A stretch of 64,000 nt of DNA from an uncultured Ruminococcus sp. (GCA_958403905.1 CATXZD010000008.1:48190-112189); one strand, 5' to 3'; shown: positions 53,782 to 63,503, counted from the stretch's first letter. Numbers and translations: made by a program. Notes: a model not told the origin generated them from the letters alone.

Positions 53782-55548
53782 CTACTGCTTATTATTCCTT
53801 ATCCTTGCGAGGTAGTCGTTAATCTGCTGCGGTGACATTGACTTAACATCATCACTTGAGGGTTTTTGACTTTCCTCGTTAATAACCTTTATGTACTCCA
53901 TCATTGCACTATGAGTTGAGGCAGACTTTACAGACTGAGATAAAAGCTGATACAGCTTTGACGCTTCGTCCTGCGTAAAATCTGCTGCTATATTAGTTAG
54001 CGGATCATATCCGCTCTTAATTCGTGTAAGAAAATATTCGTAATATCGCCTGATAAGCGAGTTTTGAAACTGCACAGGCTCTATTTGTGAAGAAATTTCC
54101 TCTGCCGAATCTGGATTATTTATCAAATACACAACAAGCGCTTCCTCAGCACTGGAGCTTCGGGGCTTTTTGTAGTGTTCTGTATTAATTTTATCGTTTC
54201 TTCCGCTTAAATCAGTCTGAATTTTTCTGACTTCTTTTTTGGTATTTTCGCGATACCTGTTTTTGGTAATATTCGTAATCTGACGATTGAAAGCACTTTT
54301 GTCAATTTCAAATTCCGAACAGATTTTAGACGAATAAACGTCACGCTCTATCGGACTTGAAATTTCTGCAATCACCTTTGATGCCGCTTCAAGAAAAGCA
54401 ACCTTGCCGTCGGTGGTTTCAGCATTATGAATCTGCTTTAGCTTTTGCAGACGGTATTCAACGTCATTGCCGCTTTTTTCAATTATTGCTTTAAAAGCTG
54501 CCGGACCGTCCGCACCGTAGGAACGTATAAACTCGTCGGGATCTTTGCCGTTTGGAACTGTTAAAATTCTTATGAGAAGTCCTGCATTGCGCAGAATCGG
54601 AATAGCCCTTGCGGTTGCCTTTTGACCTGCCTCATCGGCATCGTAGCAGATTATAACTTCATCCGCATAACGTTTCATAAGCACTGCCTGTTCGCTTGTA
54701 AGAGCCGTTCCGAGTGTGGCGACTGCATTTGTAAACCCTGCCTGATTTACAGAGATTACGTCCATATATCCCTCGCAAAGAATCAAGGTGCGGCTTCCTG
54801 AATTTTTGGCATTGTTAAGCGAAAAGAGGTTTGCGCTTTTTTTAAAAACAGGCGTGTCCGATGTATTAAGATACTTTGGCTTTTCATCAGTCATTATTCT
54901 GCCGCCGAAAGCGATTACATTTCCCCTGAGGTCAATAATCGGAAACATAACTCTGTTGGTAAACCTATCGTAAATTCCTTTGCCGTTTTTGCGCCTGACT
55001 GCAAGATTTGCCGCCACAAGCTCATCATCCTTAAAGCCTTTTGAGCGCAGATGACTGCAAAGAGAAGTCCAGTCATCATCGGCAAAGCCAAGACCGAAAC
55101 GGCGAATTGTACGGTCGGACAGTGCACGAGAATGAAAATAATCAAGTCCTGACTTGCCGTTTGGTGAACAGAGAACGGAATAGTAGTAACGAGCAGCTTC
55201 ACGGTTTGCCTCAAACACACGCGTACGCAGTTTGCTCATACTGTCGTCATAGGAATTCTCGGGCATTTCCATTCCTGCACGCTGTGCAAGAAACTTTACA
55301 GCGTCAACATAATCGAGATTTTCAATCTTCATTATGAATGTAATGACATCACCGCCGACTCCGCAGCCAAAGCAGTAAAACGAACCGTTTTCAGTGTAAA
55401 TATTAAAAGAAGGAGTTTTTTCGCCGTGAAACGGGCAAAGCCCGACCATATTTCTGCCGCGACGTTTCAGGCTGACATAAGATGAAACAATTTCCGTTAT
55501 GTCGTTTCGCATTTTCAACTCCTGCAAAAATGACTCAGGAAATGCCAC
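53782..55548 (-). CDS. dnaG: DNA primase
   Basis: The 588-residue product has the CHC2 zinc ribbon with C38, H41, C59 and C62, the catalytic core ('RFGLGFADDDW', 'GRIMTDEKPKYLNTSDTPVF') and the Toprim motif 'LILCEGYMDVIS'. It lays RNA primers for replication together with the DnaB-type helicase. The start is a GTG with 'aaaggagga' upstream. First gene of the dnaG-rpoD pair. Confidence 0.96.
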   Translation of the reverse strand: MAFPESFLQELKMRNDITEIVSSYVSLKRRGRNMVGLCPFHGEKTPSFNIYTENGSFYCFGCGVGGDVITFIMKIENLDYVDAVKFLAQRAGMEMPENSYDDSMSKLRTRVFEANREAARYYYSVLCSPNGKSGLDYFHSRALSDRTIRRFGLGFADDDWTSLCSHLRSKGFKDDELVAANLAVRRKNGKGIYDRFTNRVMFPIIDLRGNVIAFGGRIMTDEKPKYLNTSDTPVFKKSANLFSLNNAKNSGSRTLILCEGYMDVISVNQAGFTNAVATLGTALTSEQAVLMKRYADEVIICYDADEAGQKATARAIPILRNAGLLIRILTVPNGKDPDEFIRSYGADGPAAFKAIIEKSGNDVEYRLQKLKQIHNAETTDGKVAFLEAASKVIAEISSPIERDVYSSKICSEFEIDKSAFNRQITNITKNRYRENTKKEVRKIQTDLSGRNDKINTEHYKKPRSSSAEEALVVYLINNPDSAEEISSQIEPVQFQNSLIRRYYEYFLTRIKSGYDPLTNIAADFTQDEASKLYQLLSQSVKSASTHSAMMEYIKVINEESQKPSSDDVKSMSPQQINDYLARIRNNKQ

Positions 55549-55645
55549 AAAACTCCTCCTTTCTGTTTTCCTATTATCTTTTTACGCTTTTATTTCAAAT
55601 ATTCCTTTTTTGCTTTAAAAAAATACTGAAATAAAAACAAAATCG

Positions 55646-56503
55646 TTAATCAGAAATATTATTCTGTAATTTTGCCGCTTTTAAGGTGTTTTTCATAAGC
55701 GTTGCAATTGTCATTGGACCTACGCCTCCCGGTACTGGAGTTATAAACGAACATTTATCCTTGACATTTTCAAAATCAACATCGCCGCAGAGTTTGCCGT
55801 TTTCATCTCTGTCCATTCCGACATCAATTACAACTGCTCCCTCTTTTACCATATCAGCCGTAACAAACTTTGGTTTGCCGACTGCGGCTACTAAAATATC
55901 TGCATGTGAGCATACTTCGGCTAAATTCTTTGTTTTACTGTGACAAATAGTTACCGTTCCGTTTTCGTGAAGCAAAAGCATAGCCATTGGCTTGCCTACA
56001 ATATTGCTTCTACCTATTACCACACAGCTTTTTCCGCTTACGGAAATATCATATGAATGCAGCATTTCCATTACGCCTGCCGGTGTACAGGGCAGAAAAT
56101 CGTATTCACCGAGCATTATTTTTCCTACATTTACTGCATGAAATGCATCAACGTCCTTTTCGGGGTTAATTGCTTCGATTACTGCTTTGTCGTCAAGATG
56201 CTTGGGAAGCGGAAGCTGAACAAGAATTCCGTTAATATCGGACTTTTCATTAAGAGTTTTCACAAGCGACAGAAGTTCCTCCTGCGTTGTCTGTTCGGGA
56301 AGCGCGTACTCCTCAGACTTAAAGCCGACAGCTTCGCAAGCCTTTTTCTTGTTGTTTACATAAACTCTTGACGCTGAATCATTGCCCACGATTACAACCG
56401 CAAGTCCCGGTGTTACGCCGTGCTTTTCTATAAGCTCAAGCGTTTGATTTTTTACTTCTTCTTTTACCTGTGCCGATACCTGTTTTCCGTCTATAATCTG
56501 CAT
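55646..56503 (-). CDS. folD: Bifunctional methylene-THF dehydrogenase / methenyl-THF cyclohydrolase
   Basis: The 285-residue product has 'SRVYVNNKKKACEAVGFKS' (catalytic Lys), 'ILVQLPLPKHLDD', 'DVDAFHAVNVGKI', 'VVIGRSNIVGKPMAMLLL' (NADP site) and 'PVPGGVGPMTIATLMKNT'. It links 5,10-methylene- to 10-formyl-tetrahydrofolate. Its start ATG with 'agggagga' lies inside the end of lgt, an overlap of 68 bases in another frame. Confidence 0.95.
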   Translation of the reverse strand: MQIIDGKQVSAQVKEEVKNQTLELIEKHGVTPGLAVVIVGNDSASRVYVNNKKKACEAVGFKSEEYALPEQTTQEELLSLVKTLNEKSDINGILVQLPLPKHLDDKAVIEAINPEKDVDAFHAVNVGKIMLGEYDFLPCTPAGVMEMLHSYDISVSGKSCVVIGRSNIVGKPMAMLLLHENGTVTICHSKTKNLAEVCSHADILVAAVGKPKFVTADMVKEGAVVIDVGMDRDENGKLCGDVDFENVKDKCSFITPVPGGVGPMTIATLMKNTLKAAKLQNNISD

Positions 56504-57311
56504 AAAAAGAATCCTCCCTTTTTCTGTTTATAATTAACAATATAATTCCTGCAACAAAAATCGCAAATGACAAAACCTGCGACACTCTTATATCCGTTCC
56601 GAAAAGTTGGAACGGAAGATACAGACTGTCTGTTCTTAATCCTTCAACTAACATTCTTTCAAAACCGTACCACACAAGGTATGAAAAGAAAATTTGTCCC
56701 GCGTATCTCTGTTTGTATTTACCGTAAAAATGGAGTAATACAAAGCCGAGCAGACACCAAAGCGATTCATAGAGAAAGCACGGATGAACACCAATCATAT
56801 CTGTACCCTCGCTGACCATTCGCCATGGAAGATTTGTGGGTATGCCGAAAGCTTCCTGATTTGTAAAGTTGCCCCATCTTCCTATTCCCTGTCCGAGCAG
56901 GAAACCAATCATTGCAATATCAAGAATTGGTAAAATTTTCATTTTTTGAATTTTTGCAACCGTAAGCCCGCCAGCAAGAGCACCGATTATTCCGCCGTAA
57001 ATTGCAAGACCTCCGTTATTTATGTAGAGAATCTCAATCGGATTTTTGCTGTAATAATCCCACTGAAAAAAGCAGAAATACAGTCTTGCACCGATTATAC
57101 CCGTAACTATTCCTACAAGTATGCAATTTACAAGCTTGTTAAAATCTACATTATATCTCGGACTGCTCTTCCATGCATATAATACCGCAAGTAGAAGTCC
57201 CGAGGCAATTATAAGTCCGTACCAATAAATATGGTATGTGCCTATAGAAAATGCTACGGGACTTATTGTAAAGTCAAGTCCGAACCCCGGAAAACTGACA
57301 TTATATTCCAT
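56436..57311 (-). CDS. lgt: Prolipoprotein diacylglyceryl transferase
   Basis: The 291-residue membrane enzyme has the Lgt signature 'GRWGNFTNQEAFG' and 'FLYESLWCLLGFVLLHF', with seven hydrophobic segments. It adds diacylglycerol to the lipobox Cys of lipoproteins, which include the two seen in this window at 2618 and 4950. Its last 22 residues (basic, GTGKRRSKKSNA) overlap folD. It follows the yfmH stop by 1 base. Confidence 0.93.
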   Translation of the reverse strand: MEYNVSFPGFGLDFTISPVAFSIGTYHIYWYGLIIASGLLLAVLYAWKSSPRYNVDFNKLVNCILVGIVTGIIGARLYFCFFQWDYYSKNPIEILYINNGGLAIYGGIIGALAGGLTVAKIQKMKILPILDIAMIGFLLGQGIGRWGNFTNQEAFGIPTNLPWRMVSEGTDMIGVHPCFLYESLWCLLGFVLLHFYGKYKQRYAGQIFFSYLVWYGFERMLVEGLRTDSLYLPFQLFGTDIRVSQVLSFAIFVAGIILLIINRKREDSFYADYRRKTGIGTGKRRSKKSNA

Positions 57312-57312
57312 A

Positions 57313-58593
57313 TTATGCCTCCGTTTCGGGTTGTCTTACAACTGAAAGAGTACAGTTACAAACATCAAGCATATCTGAAAGTCTGTTTTCAATATCCTTA
57401 AATGAAGCGTTTGAAACAGCGTCAATATAAGAGAAAAGCTCGTTTCCGCTAAAGTGGTAATCAATAATTGAATTTGCAATTGAGCTTACCGAGTTAAGCG
57501 AAGAAACTGCGTCACCGTAAACTGCCTTTTGGGCAATTTCAAATTCGTTTTTATCAAGTCCGTCTGACTTTACTTTAGAAATATACTGCTTAATCATTTC
57601 AGCCGCCTGCTTCGGCGCACGTGACTCACCTCCGAAAATTACAGAGCAGTAGCCCGGACCTTCAAAAAGCTCGTAAGAAAAAGAGCTGTTAATAAGTTTA
57701 GCGTCCATAAGACTGCGGTAAAGTGAGCTTGTGTTTGACGCGAGCATTGAAAGCAAAATATCGGTATATGCAAGCGTTTCTGAATCAAGTGATTTGTCTG
57801 CCTTTTCCTTAAATCCCAGATTAAAAATCGGCATTGAAACAGGAAAAGTCTGCTCAACAAATGGAGTATTTACTTCGTAAGGCTCGTCTTCAAAATAATT
57901 TGTAATTTCGTGCTTTTTACAAGGTTTGAGCATTTTATCTGCAATTTTCAGAACTTGTTCAACTGTAACATTGCCCGAAACACAAAGCGCCATATTATTG
58001 AGATTGTAGAATACATTATACACTTCATACAACTTTTCAGCAGTAATTTTGGCAATACTTTCAACCGTTCCGGCAATATCAATTCTTACCGGGTGGTTCT
58101 TATACATTCCCTCAAGCATATTAAACATAACGCGCCAGTTGGGGTCATCGTCGTACATCTTTATTTCCTGACCGATTATGCCCTGCTCTTTTGCAACGGT
58201 TTGAGCTGTAAAATACGGATTGCTGACAAAATCAAGGAGTATTTCAAGACTTTGTTCAAACTTTTCCGTACACGAAAACAGATAGCAGGTTTTTTCAAAG
58301 CTGGTGTATGCGTTGGCATTTGCACCTGTTTCGGCATATCTTACAAACGCATCTCCCTCTTCGCTTTCAAAAAGCTTGTGCTCAAGGTAGTGGGCAATAC
58401 CATCGGGAACAGTAATTTTGTCTTTTCCGTCAACCGAGAAACAAGTGTTTATACTTCCGTACTTTGTTCCGAAAATCGCATAAGAGGACTTATATCCTTC
58501 TTTCGGGTAGACATAAATTTCAAGCCCGGACTGATGATTAATCTTGTAGTAGCTGTCGCCCGTTAATTCGGACTTTATTTCCGTTATATTCAT
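57313..58593 (-). CDS. yfmH: M16 peptidase-like protein YfmH
   Basis: The 426-residue product has an intact M16 zinc motif HYLEH at H68, E71 and H72, then the family domain with 'GQEIKMYDDDPNWRVMFNML'. In Bacillus, the YfmF/YfmH pair is tied to aminopentanol modification of EF-P. The start was put at the ATG at 58593 ('agaggtg' upstream) rather than the in-frame GTG at 58602. It is coupled to lgt by a one-base gap. Confidence 0.88.
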   Translation of the reverse strand: MNITEIKSELTGDSYYKINHQSGLEIYVYPKEGYKSSYAIFGTKYGSINTCFSVDGKDKITVPDGIAHYLEHKLFESEEGDAFVRYAETGANANAYTSFEKTCYLFSCTEKFEQSLEILLDFVSNPYFTAQTVAKEQGIIGQEIKMYDDDPNWRVMFNMLEGMYKNHPVRIDIAGTVESIAKITAEKLYEVYNVFYNLNNMALCVSGNVTVEQVLKIADKMLKPCKKHEITNYFEDEPYEVNTPFVEQTFPVSMPIFNLGFKEKADKSLDSETLAYTDILLSMLASNTSSLYRSLMDAKLINSSFSYELFEGPGYCSVIFGGESRAPKQAAEMIKQYISKVKSDGLDKNEFEIAQKAVYGDAVSSLNSVSSIANSIIDYHFSGNELFSYIDAVSNASFKDIENRLSDMLDVCNCTLSVVRQPETEA

Positions 58594-58606
58594 TCTGGGC
58601 ACCTCT

Positions 58607-59872
58607 TTACTTATTTTTTAATACATAAACGGTATCAAGCGTCAGTTTTTTAGCTGCATCCACAAGCTGCTGCTTTGTTACTGCATTGATTTCGGCAGAA
58701 AGCTCGTCAATTGTTTTAAATGAGCCGCTGAACATCTGGCTCGTATACCACAAATCAATTCCGCCTACGGTATCATTTGAAGAATTAAACGAATTTATTA
58801 CCGCCATTTTGGTTGCATCAATTTCAAAGTCACTTATATTGCCGTTTTGCATATCTTCAATTTCTTTTAAAATTGCCTTTTCGGCTTTTTCAAGGTTATC
58901 GCCCTCAACACCGCTGTCGACATACATTATACCCTTTTGCATGTCGAAGCGTGACGAGCAATAATAACAAAGGCTCTGCTTTTCACGAACATTGCAGAAA
59001 AGCTTTGAATTTGCAGTACCTCCAAGCACTGCGCACATCAGGCGTGTTGCAATCACGTCATCATCCATAACTGCGCTGTCTGTACGGAAACCCATAACAA
59101 GCTTTGACTGTGAAAGCTCCATTTCCTCAGTAACGTGATTTACGCTGTCTGAGTGGCGGATTACCTTATTTTCAAGTTCTACAGGGCTGCGGCTGATTTT
59201 TGAAAATGCGTTTGCAAAAACCTCCTGCGCTTTATCGGCAGAGCTTTCGCCTATATAAAAAATCTCAAAAACTGCTGTTTTTAAAATATTCTGCCACGTG
59301 CTGTAGAGTGAGGACGGTGTAACTGAATTTATTTTTTCGGCTGTTCCGTAGCGTTTTATTCCGAAAGCCTCATTTTTGCACATATTTTTTACAAGCTGAC
59401 CTATTGCATAAATTCTCTTGTCGCTAAATTCAGAATCTATTAAATCAAGGAGCTGTCTGCGCTCCTGCTCAACTTCGTTTTCAACAAAAGCTTTTCCGTT
59501 TAAATACGGCTCAAACAAAACGCCGCACAATAGTGAGGAAAGCTCCTTTGAAATGATTTCACCGTCAAAAGCGTATCTGTCGTCAAGTCCCGACGCAGAC
59601 AAAGTTAAGATCTGCCTGTCACCAGATTTGCGAAGTGATGAGGAAAGGTCAGCTCCGTAGAGCGAGCTTAACTTTTTGCTGAGAATTGTAAAATCAGGAT
59701 ATGCCTTGCAGGAACGTGTAAGAACTCCGCAAAGCAGTGCATTTGATGAAGCTGTTTGTTCGTCAAGCGGAACAATTATATTCACGCTTATTTTCATTGT
59801 TTTAAAACGGCTGTCCTTTACGCTGTTGAAAAACACACCGTCGGATATTTCTTTTCTTAAAATTGAACTCAT
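58607..59872 (-). CDS. yfmF: M16 peptidase-like protein YfmF (inactive-type partner)
   Basis: The 421-residue product is an M16 family fold ('SVKDSRFKTMKISVNIIVPLDE', 'VMGFRTDSAVMDDDVIATRL', 'YYCSSRFDMQKGIMYVDSGVE') but lacks the HxxEH zinc motif seen in its neighbour, so it should form the non-catalytic half of a pair. The start at 59872 has 'agaggtttg' upstream; a longer frame is not used. First gene of a yfmF-yfmH-lgt-folD run. Confidence 0.85.
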   Translation of the reverse strand: MSSILRKEISDGVFFNSVKDSRFKTMKISVNIIVPLDEQTASSNALLCGVLTRSCKAYPDFTILSKKLSSLYGADLSSSLRKSGDRQILTLSASGLDDRYAFDGEIISKELSSLLCGVLFEPYLNGKAFVENEVEQERRQLLDLIDSEFSDKRIYAIGQLVKNMCKNEAFGIKRYGTAEKINSVTPSSLYSTWQNILKTAVFEIFYIGESSADKAQEVFANAFSKISRSPVELENKVIRHSDSVNHVTEEMELSQSKLVMGFRTDSAVMDDDVIATRLMCAVLGGTANSKLFCNVREKQSLCYYCSSRFDMQKGIMYVDSGVEGDNLEKAEKAILKEIEDMQNGNISDFEIDATKMAVINSFNSSNDTVGGIDLWYTSQMFSGSFKTIDELSAEINAVTKQQLVDAAKKLTLDTVYVLKNK

Positions 59873-59989
59873 TTTATCAAACCTCTTTTCGGTTTTCTTT
59901 TCAAGCACCTTACTCGAAAAACGTGCACATCTGAATTTATATTGTAACATATTATTTGCATTTTATAAAGACTATAATTAGAATTTTTA

Positions 59990-60574
59990 CTAAATTATAG
60001 AATTTATGCGGTCTTTTTCACTTATTTCACGTATTACCCTGCACGGATTTCCGCAGGCGATGACGCCCGAGGGTATGTTACGAGTTACAACACTGCCTGC
60101 CCCGATTACTGAGCCTTTTCCTATTGTTATGCCTCCGATTACTGTTACATTTGCGCCTATCCATACATCGTCTTCTATTGTTATCGGCGCAGAAGTTCCG
60201 ATTGCAGCCGACCTCTGCTGTGGAAGTATTGCATGACCTGCGCAGGCAAGGCATACTCCAGGAGCAATATACGCATTATCTCCTAAGTGAATCGGCGAGG
60301 TGTCCAAAAATACGCAATTGTAGTTAATAAGCGCAAAGCCGTGAAGATGAATATTAAAGCCGTAGTCACATCTGAAAGACGGCTCAATAATTGCGTTGTC
60401 GTTGCTTGTACCTAAAAGTTTTGAGAGAATCTCCCTGCGTTTCTCGATTTCATCGGGAGCAGTGTGGTTATACTCAAAGCAAAGCTTTTTTGAAACAATT
60501 TGATATTCATTAGGCATATCAAGGTAACAAGAAGCATAGGGCTTGTTTGATTTTAATAATTCGAGATAATCCAT
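59990..60574 (-). CDS. Hexapeptide-repeat sugar O-acetyltransferase (maltose/galactoside type)
   Basis: The 194-residue product has an N-terminal cap (about 5-55, 'SYLDMPNEYQIVSKK'-like region) and left-handed beta-helix repeats ('IHLGDNAYIAPGVCLACAGH', 'ITIEDDVWIGANVTVIGGI', 'KGSVIGAGSVVTRNIPSG'). 'CAGHAI' holds the likely catalytic His. LacA/Maa proteins acetylate sugars such as maltose. The start at 60574 has 'aaaggaatt' upstream. It stands alone. Confidence 0.88.
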   Translation of the reverse strand: MDYLELLKSNKPYASCYLDMPNEYQIVSKKLCFEYNHTAPDEIEKRREILSKLLGTSNDNAIIEPSFRCDYGFNIHLHGFALINYNCVFLDTSPIHLGDNAYIAPGVCLACAGHAILPQQRSAAIGTSAPITIEDDVWIGANVTVIGGITIGKGSVIGAGSVVTRNIPSGVIACGNPCRVIREISEKDRINSII

Positions 60575-60613
60575 ATTAATTCCTTTCCCTGCGCATTTAC
60601 TACAGATATGACA

Positions 60614-60641
60614 ATAACCGACACCATAAGGCATCGGTTAT
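60614..60641. repeat. Inverted repeat upstream of the acetyltransferase gene
   Basis: An 8-bp repeat (ataaccga / tcggttat) with a 12-base spacer, 40 bases before the acetyltransferase ATG. No T run follows, so it may be an operator or a weak terminator of the ADH transcript. The rest of 60642-60875 shows nothing else. Confidence 0.35.
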
Positions 60642-60875
60642 ATATACAAGCGGAAAATAAACAAAAAGCTGCCTATCCTATTTATTTCACATAAAAGCAA
60701 AAACATTCAAGAATAATTTCCGTTTGCTGATAAATTAACAAAAGGCGTTTGATTTCACGTACATAAATATACACTATATTGAAATATTATCCCGAATTAT
60801 GTTATTTGTCAATGCTTTTACTGATTTTTATAAAAGTTTTTTGCCAAAGCTTGGACATTGGCTGTATTAACAGCT

Positions 60876-62048
60876 TTATTCTTCCATACTCTCTTTTAAA
60901 ATCTGAACAATTTCATCGTGGTTAAGCACCTTGTAACCGCCGTCCATTATAAAACTACCTTTTGCAATTCCGTCTATCATATCATCTTTTACGCCTAAGT
61001 CCTTGAGATTCATAACCAGACCGATTTCTTTCATCCAGTTTTCCATACAGGAAAGTCCTACGTATGCAATTTCTTCGTCTGTTTTACCGTCAGGAGATAC
61101 ATTCCAGACATTTATTGCATAGCGTTTAAACTTGGCAAGACCATAAGGCATAATAAATTTGTAGTAAGGAATTGAAACAGCCGCTAAAGTCATTCCGTGA
61201 GTTGCGTCAGTATATGCGCCTACAGACTGTCCGAGCATATGAACCATCCAGTCTGTGGATTTTCCGCAGGCTACAAGCGTATTGAGCGCCCAGGTTGCAA
61301 TCCACATAATATTACTGCGAGCTTCATAATCTGTGGGATTTTCAATTGCAACTCTTGAAGAATGAATAAGAGATTTCAGCAGTCCCTCCATAATGTAATC
61401 AGAGGTGTTGTCATCGTTATCCGAAAAATACTGCTCAAGAATATGCGACATTATATCGTAAAAACCTGCTACCATCTGATATTTTGGAAGAGTAAATGTG
61501 AATGTGGGATTGAGAATTGAAAATTTCGGAAAAACATTATCGCCAAATACATGCCCAATTTTTAGCTTTTGCTCATGATTTGTGATAACAGAACCACCGT
61601 TCATTTCACTACCTGTCCCTACCATTGTGAGAACACATCCTACGGGGATAATTTCGTTGTCAACGTCTTCCATTCTAAGATAGTATTTATCCCACGGGTC
61701 GTCTTTACAATGAACCGATACCGAAACTGCCTTTGCGTAATCGCACACACTTCCGCCGCCTACGGCGAGAATAAAATCAGTATTGCCCTCTCTTGCCTTT
61801 TTGCAGCCGTCTATGAGCTTTTCAGAAGTTGGATTCGGCATAACACCGCCGTCCTCAATAATCGTCTTGCCGCACTCATTTAAAATTGCGATAATCTTAT
61901 CATAGATTCCGTTTTTCTTGATTGAACCGCCGCCGTAGCAGAAAAGCACGTTTTCACCGTAGTTTTTAAGCTCAGCGCTCAGATTATCAAGAGCGTTTTC
62001 CCCAAAATATAGTTTTGTGGGGTTTGAATAAGTAAAGTTTCCCAGCAT
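60876..62048 (-). CDS. Iron-containing alcohol dehydrogenase (butanol-dehydrogenase-like)
   Basis: The 390-residue group III ADH starts 'NFTYSNPTKLYFGENALDNL', has the NAD loop 'ILAVGGGSVCDYAKAV' and the metal ligands in 'MVAGFYDIMSHILEQYFSD' and 'DWMVHMLGQSVGAYTDATHG'. YqhD/BdhA relatives reduce aldehydes with NAD(P)H. The start at 62048 has 'aacggagga' upstream. A MerR-type promoter lies upstream and the merR gene is divergent, so expression likely follows a small inducer such as an aldehyde; that is inferred. Confidence 0.9.
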   Translation of the reverse strand: MLGNFTYSNPTKLYFGENALDNLSAELKNYGENVLFCYGGGSIKKNGIYDKIIAILNECGKTIIEDGGVMPNPTSEKLIDGCKKAREGNTDFILAVGGGSVCDYAKAVSVSVHCKDDPWDKYYLRMEDVDNEIIPVGCVLTMVGTGSEMNGGSVITNHEQKLKIGHVFGDNVFPKFSILNPTFTFTLPKYQMVAGFYDIMSHILEQYFSDNDDNTSDYIMEGLLKSLIHSSRVAIENPTDYEARSNIMWIATWALNTLVACGKSTDWMVHMLGQSVGAYTDATHGMTLAAVSIPYYKFIMPYGLAKFKRYAINVWNVSPDGKTDEEIAYVGLSCMENWMKEIGLVMNLKDLGVKDDMIDGIAKGSFIMDGGYKVLNHDEIVQILKESMEE

Positions 62049-62146
62049 AATAATTCCTCCGTTATTTTTAAATATTAGCATCTTTTGTCTGTAGGCTCGA
62101 ATCACTCTCGGAACCCTTGACTGAATACTATATAAGTATATAATAT

Positions 62147-62177
62147 ATTATAGAAGTTAAAGTTAACTTTATGTCAA
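62147..62177 (-). promoter_or_regulatory. MerR-type promoter of the ADH gene, 19-bp spacer
   Basis: On the minus strand: TTGACA (62177-62172), 19-base spacer, TATAAT (62152-62147). The spacer holds a perfect palindrome AAAGTTAACTTT (62159-62170). Over-long spacing with a dyad between -35 and -10 is the hallmark of promoters twisted into shape by MerR activators. Confidence 0.85.
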
Positions 62178-62217
62178 GACTTTTTTAGAAAATATAAAGA
62201 TTATCGGAGGGATTTTT

Positions 62218-62667
62218 ATGACGTACACTATCGGCGAAATGGCAAAGTTGCTTGATGTTGCCCCGTCTGCTCTGCGCTATTATGACAAAGAGGGCTTATT
62301 ACCATTTATGGAAAGAACGGAAAGCGGCATACGTATTTTTAAGGACAGCGACTACGAAATTTTGAAAATCATTCACTGCCTTAAATCAACAGGTATGCAG
62401 ATTAAGGACATAAAAGAATTTATCAATCTTGTTTTACAGGGTGACGAAAGCATTGATGCAAGGCTTGAATTGTTCAGAAAAAGAAAATTCGAATTAGAGA
62501 AGCAGATGGCTGATTTGCAGGAAACGATGGACACTGTAAACTATAAGTGCTGGTACTATGAAACGGCAAAGAAGGCAGGTACAACCTCTGTTCCCGATAA
62601 TATGAGCGATGATGAGCTGCCTGAAGATATGAGAAAAATACGAGCAAAAATCAGAAACCGGCCTTAA
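62218..62667 (+). CDS. MerR family transcriptional regulator
   Basis: The 149-residue product has an N-terminal MerR winged helix ('YTIGEMAKLLDVAPSALRYYDKEGLLPF', residues 3-30), then a long dimer helix (about 80-115) and a short C-terminal part with one Cys ('NYKCWYYETAKKAG'). No metal Cys cluster is seen. It is divergent from the ADH gene and its binding site fits the promoter between them. Ribosome site 'tcggaggga'. Confidence 0.93.
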   Translation: MTYTIGEMAKLLDVAPSALRYYDKEGLLPFMERTESGIRIFKDSDYEILKIIHCLKSTGMQIKDIKEFINLVLQGDESIDARLELFRKRKFELEKQMADLQETMDTVNYKCWYYETAKKAGTTSVPDNMSDDELPEDMRKIRAKIRNRP

Positions 62668-62776
62668 TTAATTCGTATTGATTTTATTTTGTGAATACAA
62701 TATTAAGGAGCATTGAAGAAAAACTGCCACAATACTCGTATAATCCCGTTATAGATATTTTTCGAGAAACGGGAAT

Positions 62777-63448
62777 TTATAGTAAATAGCCTATAGCGAT
62801 AAAAAGATAGCTATACAAACATTTCCTATTTAATCTTAAATACATTACACCGCTAAGAACAGAAAATATCATAGTAGAAATTCCGTTCCATATTTCAAGT
62901 CCTGCTCCTCTCGACACGAAATGAAATGCTCCCCATGTCACCGCCAATATAATACCACCAAAAGGAATTGTACTTTCTTTTTTTAACAAGGTTTCAATCG
63001 CTTTTTGTCCGTATATAATTATTAGAACAACAAGCATCACTTCAAATATATAGTATAAATATTGTGCACATATTTGATATGTATTTTTATCTTGAACTTC
63101 ACCGACTATTTTTAGAGTATTCCAATCAATAAAAGTTAAAATTTTGCAACCAATTAAGCAAACAAACGTTATTATCCAATTTTTCAAAGAGATTTTATTC
63201 TCTTTATCGTCCCTTGAGGGAAAATGAAAATATCTCTGCGAAAAAAATAGTTCCATTACAATAACAACTGCCCATATAAAAACCATTATTATACAATGAA
63301 CACTTTTTTGGTTTGCTGTATAGTTCCATATATCTACATGCAAAAACATTAATTCGATTACAAATATTGAAAAATATTCAAGCATAAATGCTCCAAACGA
63401 GAGCAAACTCAGCCATAAATATTTTGTCCATTTTACTTCTTTAACCAT
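62777..63448 (-). CDS. Multi-span membrane protein, possibly CPBP-like
   Basis: The 223-residue product has about six hydrophobic segments. The late 'ILAVTWGAFHFVSRGAG' block resembles the FxxxH motif of CPBP (Abi/CAAX-like) membrane proteases, but the paired EExxxR motif is not seen, so activity is doubtful. The start was set at 63448, with 'atgaggtgaaga' upstream; a longer frame would run into the tRNA terminator. It lies at the chromosomal side of the integration site. Confidence 0.6.
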   Translation of the reverse strand: MVKEVKWTKYLWLSLLSFGAFMLEYFSIFVIELMFLHVDIWNYTANQKSVHCIIMVFIWAVVIVMELFFSQRYFHFPSRDDKENKISLKNWIITFVCLIGCKILTFIDWNTLKIVGEVQDKNTYQICAQYLYYIFEVMLVVLIIIYGQKAIETLLKKESTIPFGGIILAVTWGAFHFVSRGAGLEIWNGISTMIFSVLSGVMYLRLNRKCLYSYLFIAIGYLL

Positions 63449-63503
63449 TATCTTCACCTCATGAAATCCTGATTTGTCGAACCATTTTTCATAATTTTGC
63501 AAC

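Noticed and set aside
57910..58566. 218-codon frame on the plus strand
   Set aside because: It lies fully antisense to yfmH, which has an intact zinc motif and operon context.
60876..62217. Rex control of the alcohol dehydrogenase
   Set aside because: No TTGTTA-type palindrome was found near its promoter; the dyad there fits MerR.
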